This document shows positions 1-10,302 of a stretch of DNA of 64,000 nt, piece after piece (within the stretch, counting starts at the first letter, position 1; the number at the start of each line of letters is the position of its first letter). The position numbers and the translations under genes are program-made. This DNA is from Jaapia argillacea MUCL 33604 (lineage: Eukaryota > Basidiomycota > Agaricomycetes > Jaapiales > Jaapiaceae). The stretch covers positions 292,544 through 356,543 of the forward strand of contig KL197742.1 of NCBI GenBank assembly GCA_000697665.1. The letters are read 5' to 3'. Under the pieces are notes generated by a model. That model did no database searches, was not told the origin of the DNA, and was given only the letters and a program-made list of their open reading frames with translations.

Positions 1-3000
1 ATGAACGTTTGCATCGGGTGCGTCGGAATCGTATCGTCGGGTCGAATACAGTCCTAATCGTAGAACATCGGAAATCCCAATACTGAGCAACGTGGAGGCG
101 AAATGGTGGACATCTGGTCTCGGGAGGAATCTCGGAGTTGGAGCAGATAGGAAATTCCGACGTCATCCGGAATACGATCGAATCGTTAGGAGAATTGGGC
201 GTGCGTTCGGACGTTTGGATATTTCCAAGTTCGGAATGACGAGGGAGCGAATTACTGAGAGTCGAGTTTCGTTTGAGATGGGACTGAGTGCCATGTGGTT
301 GTCAGGAGTGAGGGAATTGGATGTCGGGTCCGAAATCGTATGAAACTGGTGAGTTCAACTCGATCCGAAGAGAGGGGATGTCGTATACTTGATTCGATGG
401 AGTTACAGTTGAAACGGTATCATGGCGCGATTCCGCTAGTAGGCGGATTGGGTTCCCCACACCGGTCTCGGAACTGTATTGGCAGTTGTAGAACTTATGT
501 ACCACCTCCTGGGCGGTGGCCGTGTGTAAGAATTGGACATGCATGGCGCAAATGACCTTCTCAAATGATAACTCACGTTTGTTGTACAACGGGGTGTCAA
601 TTTCATGGTTAAACCATGATAATGCCTCGCGGCGAAGAGATTGACTGAGGAAGTCAACTCGCGTGCGATCGTGAAATTTGCCAGTCAACCCTTGCATTGA
701 CATCCATCTCAATAGGAACTGCAGCCAGTTTTTGAACTTTTCAACGTCGTCCTCGCCTTCCCAATTGTAGGGAGTCAGGGTCTTTAGTCCCTTAGGCAGG
801 CGGTAGTCCTTTGGTTCATGATCCAATCATTCTTGAATCATAACTTGAACTCGCTGTAAGGATTCGGCTTTGTAGTCCGCAGCCTGGGTTACTACCGTGG
901 TGCGATTAAGATATGAATAATGAGGGGCCGAGTGAGCGTGGCTCATTTGATTGACTCGCGTATGACGTGATATTGAACTAGTGCTACCCTCCTCGAATCT
1001 TAACTGAGTGACTCGTGGGGCAGTAGTCTGAGGGTCGTTACCCTCAGCTGGCTCCCCCGCCTCTTCGTCACCATTGGTACTCTCATCTTCGTTCGGAGGT
1101 GGGTCTCCACCTGGGGGAGGTCCTCCGCCTCCACCACCAGGGGGTCCTCCACCTCCACCATGAGGAGATCCTCCTCCTCCACCCGATGGAGGCCCTCCGC
1201 CTCTCCTCAGGTCCCCAGCACCACTAGGGGGTCCTCTTCCACCACTGCCGTTGCTTCCACTACCACCACTGGGTGGGTTACCTCTGTTTGCATGAGGCAC
1301 CTCCCTTCTATTCAAATGTCCTGAACTCCAACTGTTTCCTCCTCCATTTGAAGGTAGAGGAGTCAGACCTCGATCTCGTGGCGATCTCATGTCGCTCGAT
1401 CTGCTGTGATGAGGGGGAGGTACTCTATTTCCCCATTCATCCCATTGATGTGGTTTGTCAGCCCTCCTACTCAGCTCGCTGTCATTATGACTTGACCCAG
1501 GGGGAGACAGAGCTGGAGGGGCTCTTCCTCGTCCTTGTCCTCCCCCTCGTCCATGTCCATGACCTCCCCTGTGCGCCGTTCTATGAGGTCCAATGATCAG
1601 ACTTCCCGGTTGCGAGGGAGGATGAACGATCATAGATCCTGACAGATCTAAGTGGCTGTACGGTTCCCCATGTTTGCTAGGGGGGTGTAATGGTGAAGGT
1701 GCATTAGACTGCCCCATTGGCGTCTGACGGCTGGTTTCACCTTCCCCGTCATAGCCTGCGTCCGTGGCTACAGGAGCATCGTGCTTAGATGTGTGACAAT
1801 GAATAGGATTAGGGGCAATGCCCACATAAGGGTCGTGGATTATAACATTCTTGTATTTAGAGGATAGGTGCGGGGGTTCTTCAATAGGCTGATTAGCCCT
1901 TGTAGTTCTAACTTCAACTGGTGGGACTGGTATACGAGACGCCGTCCCAATGCTATTGCTGAGCGGATTCTTGCTCGTACGAGGTGCAACCGCCTCTCGG
2001 CCACCGTACGGGGTCGAATGAGCGTTAGCCATTCTTTTGAATGCATGCTGATGTCGTTCATATATGGAGTTGGTTTCGTCAGCTCGACGCTGACCTCCCA
2101 AATGAGAAATAGACATTAATATATTAGGGTCATCTGACCCTACCACACGATGGGGGGTTTGAGGCACCACGGCAGTACCTCTCGCCCCAACTGTAGTTCA
2201 GTCTAACAAAAACAGTCTAGCAGATGAACTACCTGTTCTCGAGGAGACCCTTGACGCGGGTCTCTCCAGGACAGACATAAAACTAGGGATGTGGGAGGGT
2301 ACAAAGTTGTACCCTCGACCACTGCTGGTAGCAGATGAGAACACGCTGGACGCGTTATTCTGACCCGTCATGACTCATTTGGCATTCCCAAGTTGAGTCT
2401 CGAAGAAATGATCAGCCGATTTCATGTCCCTTGCCATCTTGGCCGCCCTGGCCTGTAAGTCGGCATGCAGCTTGTTGCTGGTGGCCATCGAATCAGCCAA
2501 TGCCTGGTTAAACTCGGTAAGGTCCTTGTTAGCTTGGTCCCACCGCTCTCGCGACCAGCTTTTCAGCGTAGCGATCGCAACAAGACCGGCTTCTACGTTA
2601 GTCTCGACCAATCGTGGTCGATAGGACAATGTCGAGTTGCTGGGTAGCATCGACAACGCGGTGCTCGTGGTGGGCCATCATGGGTCCACTAGCATCGACA
2701 TCCCCAGAGAAGGACCCCTCCCAAACAGCTCGGGTCCAAAGACATTAGAAGGGTGCTCACCAAAGGACCCTCAAGCTCCTCCTTCAGGGAGCGCGGCACT
2801 ATGATTGCCCTGGGGCATGACCAAATTGTCTCCCTCGTCCTCAGACTCGACCTCACCCAACTCTAAGGCTGCCGCGGTGGCATTGACTTCAATCGACAAA
2901 CTAGCAGTCACGTCTGGAGGAGGTATCCCCACCTCAGCGTCGGTTCGTCCTGGGAGTGGCAAGCCGGTTCCGTCAGGTAGCGGGTTGATTAAGGTGGTAG

Positions 3001-3140
3001 TACGTGGCGCGTTATTGCCAGGATCAGGGGGCTCAGAGGCTTGCGGTGAAGTGACGCGGTCAGCGTTGATGACGGGTGAAGGGATGACCACCCTTTTGGC
3101 GTTCAATCAGCCTTTTTCTTGTTTTTGCCAGACATAGTGC
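1..3140 (-). mobile_element. LTR retrotransposon fossil, gag side (Ty3/Gypsy-like)
   Basis: The minus strand carries a Gag-type protein region. One part has the look of a fungal Ty3/Gypsy capsid segment (a 'NWEGEDDVEKFKNWLQFLLR' stretch, then a region ending in R-x-EALSWF). Next to it lies a long Pro/Gly/Ser-rich linker with a tract of GGGGPP repeats and an acidic tail. The element reads leftward, so protease, reverse transcriptase, RNase H and integrase, if still present, lie outside the window. No pol-like motif is visible here and no terminal repeat could be delimited near the right side. The element is broken, with at least a few disruptions, and is incomplete in the window. It is clearly old but the open stretches suggest it is not ancient. 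Family assignment rests on the capsid-like segment only. Confidence 0.6.
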
Positions 3141-5214
3141 TGTCCTGCTTTTGCTATAAGTCACAAAAAGCTGTAGGGGTTCAAAATAAAAATTTTCCAG
3201 GTTCAAAAAGGTGTAAAGCGCCTTATCTGTCCTCTTGAAGTCACACTAGTAGAACCATAACCCTTCTTATAGAGATGGGCAGTAACTAGCACAAGGATAC
3301 AAGAGAGCAAGATGAAGGCAAGTGAGACGATAGAGTGAACACAGCACAAGATAATCTGCAGGAAGGGAAGTCGCACCAGTGACAAACAAGGTCTCAATCA
3401 CAACAACAAACAACAACAAACTCAGCCACCAGTCCTGCAACTGTCCATGAAGGACCCGAGTCCTTACAGAAGCCAAGCACCGCATTGCCTTCTTCATATC
3501 ATCTCTTACCACCACCCTTCCCGAACCTCTTCCTGTCAATGCAATGCCTACCTTCACCGTCCTTGTCCCTCATTATTCGGAGAAAATCCTAAACTGTCCC
3601 ACAAGCTTGATTCATGGCTGTCTATTCGACGTTACCAGATCTCAGTCTTTTGCGACTTCTACGATATTAGATATCAGACAACAGACGTCTTCAGTATCGA
3701 CTACCTCTTTCCTCGTTTTGGGTATATCTCATCGAGCTACTCCTACCGAACACAGCATCCGCACCATCACAACGACTGCTCCCCTTGTGTTGGTGGCCTG
3801 CCAGCTGCGTGGGGGGTCCAAGTGGCTTCCAGCTTTAAGGAAAAGATCAATTGAGATTAAATCTGGGGGGTTGGAGATGGGTTTGTTGGGAGTTGGAGAT
3901 GCACCTGGGTTTGTTGGGTTGGGAGAGAAGAGAGTGAAGGGCTTTATCAGAAAGAATTGGTTGAGTTTGCTCGATACTGTGAATGGTGCAGGACTTGGGG
4001 TTGGGAATTGCCTAGGGATTGAGACTAGTGTGAGGAACTGGAAATTCTCCAAGATGCGCTGTATGGTATGGAATGTTTGTCAGCTTCATCTTTACACCCT
4101 GAAACAATCAACTTAGGATCGAGAAACATTATAGGACCTCCTCCATGCGCATTGGCTGCAAATACAACACACTGGCTCCCAAATCCCATGGCTGACCTTT
4201 TGTCATTTCCGCTCATTGTTGCTGCCCTTGCTGTCTATGTGTGTGGAATCGAGGAAATGTTGATTTGTGGCTGGGAGGTGAGAGACTCCTCATTTACCTT
4301 TCCTCGTATTCTGACCAATCCCATAGCTAACCACCTGCATCGATTAACATGGGTGGCTACCTCCTTTCAAGCCCGCTTCCATTCAGAGTCCCAGAGCTCT
4401 CTGAGGATGAGTCTCTTCTGTCTGAAGGTTTCTTACCGACCCTCCTTTCTCGTTGTCTTGTTTTCATCCAGAATGTTTGCATTGATGGGAACATCCGTTC
4501 GCTGTACCCTCACTCTCTTGTTTGCATAATTCCGTATTCCAGTTTTGGGGAGATATACTGTACATGATAAATTTACAGTGGTCACTGTGTAGTATAGAAA
4601 GCAGTGCTGAGGAACGATCACAGGTGATGGAGTGGGAAAGAGAATCCAACCTACACCTCACTTAGATCTCATCAGTCTTGGGTGAATTGCCACCCCAACT
4701 CCAATTCCAACTTCCTACCCTCTCTCCCTGGTGTTGATCTGCTCCGCCGTTACCTACTCTTGTTCTCTCCAGCTTGGCAGTTTTCATTTCCTACTTTAGG
4801 ACAACTACGAGGAATCCTCTGTTTATCAAGCAGGCATGGATCTCAAAACGACAACATGTATATCTATCGCATTCCATCCTCGGTACTGGGAGGTAGAGTC
4901 AGTCGTGAACTCATCACACGTACTACAGGTCCTCCTCAACTGTCAGTGATACAATGATACCTCATCACATTCTCAGTCAACTCTCCCCTCCTGTGGAACC
5001 TTTCCGTTGCTGACTTGGCGATTCCGGTAACTGTCTGTCCCTTCAACTTTGTTGCCTACACACCCCATCAACCTACCAACAGATGATTTCCTGTGGATTG
5101 CGATTTTCCCTAATCATCGGAGAATTGGTTGTTTGACATTAACCGTGACAGTTGCATGGAGATTGAGCTTGGTCGCCTTGTTCTCGTAACGTCACCCTCA
5201 TCCCTGTTCTTGTC

Positions 5215-5412
5215 ATGATGCCCTCTCTTCACAAACAATTCGATCAACAAGATCTTGCAGTTTCGTCCCCCCATGTCTTCACTTGGTCACTTTTGGCTGG
5301 CTTGGACTCACCTCTCCTCCGTTCCACTTGTATTTCTCATAATGATGCCAATGACAACCCCTCTCTTCACAAACAATTCTATCGACAGGACTTCTCGCAC
5401 TTTCGTCTCTGA
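5215..5412. repeat. Pair of diverged direct repeats, about 60 bp each
   Basis: Copies at about 5215-5275 and 5345-5412 share the 20-mer CCTCTCTTCACAAACAATTC, then diverge, but keep the order of short blocks (ATCRACARGA, then TTTCGTC). This is a local tandem duplication with substitutions; no function is evident. Confidence 0.6.
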
Positions 5413-5507
5413 TGGCTTCACCCAGCCTGGTTGACTCGTACTAATCTCTTATTTGTTCTGCCTGTAGTCCATTGCAGTCTACAACTCTTACAATTGTGTT
5501 CGCCTAC

Positions 5508-5599
5508 GATACTGTGGAAGCAAACCCTGCCTCGGTTTCTCAAACATTTGATTTCGGTACAGCCACCACCTTGTCGCCACCCCTACAGAGCCTGGCTCA
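5508..5599. repeat. Diverged repeat, copy 1 of 2
   Basis: This segment aligns with 6429-6528. Shared blocks include GAYACTGT, then CTGCCTC(T/G)GTTTCTC, then TTYGATTT, then TTG(T/C)CACCCC, and then GCCTG(G/C)CTCA. The plus-strand peptides remain alike (NPASVSQTFDF against NTASVSPTFDL), hinting that the unit was once translated or copied as a block. Confidence 0.55.
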
Positions 5600-6428
5600 T
5601 GGTGGGGTTCCACATCTTCTGGATGATCAAATCCCTGGAGAGTCACGACACTGCAAGCACTAGGCCAGAGAGCAAGGCAGTCAGTGAAAGATAGGAGAAA
5701 CATGGCAAGCAGCCCAATCTCACCGAAATACTGAGTCCTAGCCAAACCGTTCCCCCCTTCTCTGATAGTCATTCAGAGACACAGATTTTGATGGAGCTAC
5801 ACGGAATCGAAGGTCAGAGGGCTGTTGAAGATGGATTGGACAGGTGGATGAGATAAGACCGATCGACGCTCTGGGGGTCGAATGGAGACATTGTCAAAAA
5901 CGTTGAGGGGAGTACTTACTTGAACACCATAACAGGAGGGCTCTCCCACTCCAGCCAAATCGCCCTCACGCATCCAGAGGTTGTCAACACGCTTGTCAAC
6001 ACGCTACTGACCCAGTCAGGACACGCCAAGGAAGAAAAGATGGCTGATCGGTGTTGCCCTTGATGAGTATGCGGTATTTCAGAAGGAGTACTAGGACTTA
6101 CAAGTTTGCGAATGGCAATAATGGGCTCCCCCCTTGACCCAGCGAATCGACCTCATGCATTTCCAGCCCGAAGACTGCCAACACACTACCAATGATTTCA
6201 CCCATTTCCAGCACAAGAGGCTATCAACGGGCTACTCACTTGAACACAGAGGGCGGGTGTTCCATCACGTATGGTGGGTGCGAAGTCCAAGCAGTTGACT
6301 GTTCGTGGTTACGATTCGAAGTGGGTTTTGCATCTGATGGAGTGTAATCATGCAGTGCCACCTCTGCTCCTCTCCCTTCCGACAGTGACTCCATCCTCCT
6401 ACCCTGTTTTCCATCTATCCTTTGCAGC

Positions 6429-6528
6429 GACACTGTCATTCTGCAAAGGGAACACTGCCTCTGTTTCTCCAACTTTCGATTTGGCACCACCAGCACCTCG
6501 TTGCCACCCCTTTGCGGAGCCTGCCTCA
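6429..6528. repeat. Diverged repeat, copy 2 of 2
   Basis: Second copy of the unit at 5508-5599, about 0.9 kb away in the same orientation and slightly longer. No terminal inverted repeats were seen around either copy. Confidence 0.55.
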
Positions 6529-6771
6529 CGGCCCTTGGGCTCCACCGCATCTTCTGCTCTAAGCAACGCTATGCATAGTTACAGCCCATCTGTCAGCATC
6601 CCCTCTGCAACAGACGACAACCCCCAGACACTGGCAACCATCCCACTGTGATCTGATACCCTGTTGTCGCGATCCTCCTTCGTTGCAGGCTGCTTCAAAC
6701 TACCTGTCGAATTTATCTGGATCTAATGCTACAGAGCTGTCAGCAAATGTGTTCTGCGACTATTTCCTGTG

Positions 6772-6970
6772 TATCTGCGATCTTTCCTAGTGAACCTGCG
6801 ATCTTTCCTAGTGGACTTGCGATATTTTTGAGTGGACCTACAATTTTTCCTATTGGACCTGTGATTCTCTTGAGTGGACCTGTGATTCTCTCGAGTGGAC
6901 CTGTGATTCTCTCGAGAGGACCTGTAATTCTCTTGAGTGGACCTGTGATTTTCCCAAGTGGACCTATGAT
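6772..6970. repeat. 21-bp minisatellite, about 9.5 units
   Basis: Nine full units start at 6772, 6793, 6814, 6835, 6856, 6877, 6898, 6919 and 6940, with a partial unit from 6961. The consensus is GACCTGTGATTCTCTYGAGTG. Spacing is exactly 21 bp with no insertion or deletion although the units differ by substitutions. The period equals seven codons, so one plus-strand frame reads as a heptad close to SGPVILL/SGPVILS throughout. Whether it is ever translated is unknown. Confidence 0.9.
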
Positions 6971-8565
6971 TAATCAGAAAGGACTTTCCAATGGTACTGG
7001 ACCCCTGGTCACTGCGATTGTCCAACCGCAGATTTTTCCAATCTCGGATCAGATGTTTGGAGGGTGTTCGGTGAACAAACACAATATATGTTTGGGGCAG
7101 CGTGGAAAGGCTCGGAACATCAAGTTGTTTGGAGCCCATCGAGATTTCATGTTTGGGGCTAGATCGTTCCCAATGCTATTTACAGTTCTCTGCACACGAT
7201 CACAGTCCAATAAGATAAGATGTTTGGCCCATGATTGGATGATGGTTGGGAGGTGTTCGCTCAACAAAGGAGTTCTTAACAGCAATGGTATTCAGAAGCT
7301 CTTCAACCTCCAAAAACAAAGATTACATTTGGAATTCGTCGACAATGGTTGATCTCCAAACATTTGTGACACCTCAAAACATTGGCTGTGTTTGGAAGCT
7401 TTTCGGCGACCAGACACTCAAAGATCATTTTTTTTCTTTGGAGCCTTTCCAGAGACTTTTCGGTCTGCAAACAAACTCTCCTTTTGTCCTCTGTTTGGAG
7501 GATGTTTGGAGTTGGGAAAACAATCATTGCACCCAGTATAGGTCAGTTGAAAGCCAATCATAATGGCCAATCTTATCATGATATCTTTTGGCTGGCTTAT
7601 CACAAAAATATCTTATCAAGATCGCATTGCAACCGACATTGCCAAACCTTGCTTGAATCAACAATAGTTGAATTATGTTCTCTTGCTTGTCGAGGCAATC
7701 CCCTGCGCTTTCTGGCTCATCCTGCCTTGAGCTCACTCCTACTCTCATCCCTCCTCGTGGATGTCATTGCACTAAGCTACCAACAGAAGCAGTAGCAAAT
7801 TCACAATGGTACTGATACATCAACACCCTGTCTTTCTTTCTTTGTACACCACTGTCGCATCTATCCTCCTCATTCCTTCACCATAACGATATCCGTCTCT
7901 GTCACAAACCTATCCCTGTCTCCTCCATCATGACCACAATCTCTCTCCCTGTCACAATATCTTCAAGAATGATAGGAGTGTTCTGCAAGTGCCACGATTG
8001 GGCATGGGTGGAGCCATGATTATGGGGAGTACTCGAGATGGCACAACAGCAACAAATGTGCCTATAGGTGGGACCATAGGTGCAATCACGATTGCCAACA
8101 ATCACAAGGTGACGAGATGGATACCGATTGGCCAACGCCACGGGTTTGGGGTGACCGTTGTGATGGAAGGGGAAGAGGTTCAGGTGGCCGTGGCCATGAA
8201 GGCGGAATCCCAGAGAGACAATCATCAACTCCAGAAGGATGCCCTTCACTCGGATAGCAAAGGAGAAGGGTGTCGGGTTGTGATGTGTACGCACCGGGGC
8301 TATGAGTAGTATACTGCCCTACAAGCAAAGCAAACAGGTGGGCAGTGTATTTACACTAATTTACCTTGCTGACTTTCTTTTTAGGCATTTTCAATCTTCG
8401 CGGTGCCAACCGAACTCAGATTCTACCCCCCAAGAAACAACAAATTACTGGACTTGCAAGTTCACAACAGCCCCGACGACGTATGGAAAACCACCAGGCA
8501 AGCCAAGCGAAGCGCTTCTTCACTCGGTTTACTCAGCACAGACACACACTCTCCCCAACTCACTG

Positions 8566-8800
8566 CCCTCGCAATTGCTCTTGTAGTGATTGTGATGGGT
8601 TATTTCCTACTATCTACGACCACACACCCCTTGTACAACCTAGCGCTCTCACAGGCGTCAGTCTTGTTCGAATCTTTGACTTCCAGCCCGCCCATCCCAT
8701 CTCGCCCATCCTTGCCTCAAGTATCATCTCTCGTTCAAAATGAAATGCGTCCATTGTAGGAATGTAGTGAAGGTCAAGGGGCTTAGAGGACGAGGATAAG
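8566..8800 (+). repeat. Diverged duplicate with hydrophobic reading frame, copy 1
   Basis: It aligns with 9186-9424. The plus-strand frame contains a likely membrane segment, ALAIALVVIVMGYFLL, followed by a Ser/Pro-rich tail. The block after the stop (GAGGACGAGGATAAGGG here) also has a counterpart in copy 2. An intron-like stretch ends just before the frame at about 8384 (TTTTTAG). This may be a decayed small membrane-protein gene; no family was recognised. Confidence 0.45.
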
Positions 8801-9185
8801 GGTCCCAAGCAAGTCAATCAATCAATTCTAAATATTATATCGGCTAATCGCTTATTTTTGTTTTCAGGTCTTTCTACCAACCCCATGACCCCAGCTCCAC
8901 CTCCCTCAACCACTCCAGCATGCTACACGGCAGATCTGTCACCTATCTGCCCATTCGCAGCACCCAAACCGGCTGACAACCGTCTCCAAACAACCACTCC
9001 AACACCACCCCTTCATATTACTCAGGCTGCCCCCACGGTGGTCTGAGATATTCCTTTTTGGTGTTATACGACTCCAACAAACCTCAGCGACACCATCCTA
9101 CCACCAGCCTCGTCTTGCCCACCTGACTTCGACCTGAACCCTCACTTTCACCCACCTCTCCCTCCCTCGTATCCAAAGATTCCGA

Positions 9186-9424
9186 ACCGTCGCAATCTCT
9201 CTTGTGGCGATTGTGATTGGTTTTTCCCTCTTATTGGCAATTACACACACCTCCCACAAACCCAGTGTGCTCTCAGAGCTGTTGGCTTCGTTCCTATTTT
9301 CGACTTCATGCCCAACCAACATCCACTTTACCTCACCAATCTCACCTCAAACCCCCTCACCTCGTGTTCAACGAAGGACATTGGAAGTAGCGGTTTCTTA
9401 GAAGAACATAAGGATGAGGATACG
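9186..9424 (+). repeat. Diverged duplicate with hydrophobic reading frame, copy 2
   Basis: Counterpart of 8566-8800, about 620 bp downstream in the same orientation. Its frame has the matching hydrophobic segment, RTVAISLVAIVIGFSLLLAI, followed by a Ser/Pro-rich tail. The preservation of a hydrophobic helix in both copies despite strong nucleotide divergence is compatible with past coding. An intron-like acceptor (GTTTTCAG) lies upstream at about 8867. Confidence 0.45.
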
Positions 9425-9621
9425 GCCGTCTTGGGTATTCCCGGATTATCTCCTCCCCCCCTTTTATGGCGGAAACACGAACTTCTCTTGCCAGTCTACT
9501 GTTCATGTCTTCAATTCACTCACTTTTTTTATTTCTAGTTCCGTAGCGCCAAAAGATGCCATGTCTGCAATGAAGTAGGTGGAATCACATCATAATCAAC
9601 TCATGTACATAGAGTATATAG

Positions 9622-9712
9622 AGCTCTGTGGCTGAGTGGTTTTGTCGTAAGATTTGTATATCATGTATGATATTCTGCAGATGGGCATTTGATTCCCGCT
9701 GTAAGTGATCCA
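9622..9712 (+). other. tRNA-like fossil or tRNA-derived SINE head
   Basis: A good RNA polymerase III A-box (TGGCTGAGTGG, starting at about 9630) is followed about 45 bp later by a degenerate B-box region (GCATTTGATTCCC, compare GGTTCGANTCC). The spacing suits a Leu/Ser-type tRNA with a long variable arm. The acceptor ends do not pair and the T-stem is only partly formed, so this is not a functional tRNA gene. It could be a tRNA pseudogene or the head of a SINE; no second copy was found in the window. Confidence 0.35.
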
Positions 9713-9869
9713 TTAGAGACTAATATTAGGTAACATCGTCGTGTGTAGTACAATAGAAACATGTCAACAACTGATCAGTTAAATAGGTGCTTCAAAATAA
9801 GAACCATGAATATTATTTTAGTAACCCCCCCACATTTCTGTTGGTCTCACGAGCTCTCACAAGGACCGT

Positions 9870-9985
9870 CATGAGGTCCCTCATAAGGTCCCTCATAATC
9901 GCCTCATGAAGTTTGTGCTCCCTGATGAGGAAATCTTGTCATTTAGGCCTTATAAGTCCTCAAAAGGCCTGATAAGTCAAATTAG
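9870..9985. repeat. Short direct repeats rich in CCTCATAA / TTATAAG words
   Basis: The motif AGGTCCCTCATAA occurs twice back to back, flanked by CATGAGG and CCTCATG words of opposite sense. Shortly after, AGGCCTTATAAGTC and AGGCCTGATAAGTC form a second near-identical pair. Together they could fold into small hairpins. No coding content is apparent. Confidence 0.5.
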
Positions 9986-10302
9986 AAATTTCCGACATCC
10001 ATCGCCGAACGCCGAACGACTTGGGACCCGTACTTGCTGCTGATGCAAGTATATGTTCCCCGGCCGTGTATGTTGCGATGAATTAGCGGGCCCAGCGGTC
10101 CAGATATCAGCGCCTGAACGTCGTTTCACGAGCAGATTGAACCGTCAGAGTTTGGTCAGAGTGCCAGTCCTTTCAGAGTCCGACGACGTGACACAGCCAG
10201 GTTGAGACCTGTTGAGACACGCGTGTGACAGATTGTGACCACACGCGTACCGCCCTTTCCCCATCGTCCTCCTCCCAACTCCTGGCCTCCCAGATCAAAA
10301 AG

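Larger units (their letters stand above)
3141..10302. other. Gene-poor, repeat-rich tract with no confident gene
   Basis: No recognisable protein-coding gene was found in these 7 kb. The plus strand is C/T-rich and the open frames lack splice-linked continuation or any familiar motif. Diverged internal duplications are visible (for example 5508-5599 against 6429-6528, and 8566-8800 against 9186-9424), together with a 21-bp minisatellite and many scattered TGTTTGG(A) words between about 7050 and 7520. Intron-like acceptors (about 8385 and 8867) precede two short hydrophobic reading frames, so decayed copies of a small membrane-protein gene are possible. The tract looks like degraded repeats sitting between the LTR fossil and the gene-dense part. 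Confidence 0.6.

Noticed and set aside
7050-7520. Repeated TGTTTGG(A) words resembling the Harbinger terminal repeat start
   Set aside because: Only 8-13 bp are shared, no paired inverted ends or target duplication could be found, so a transposon relic is not supported.
10225-10302. In-frame N-terminal extension of SMC1
   Set aside because: SMC1 proteins begin at MPLTxLEL; the added residues are Ser/Thr-rich and unlike the family.
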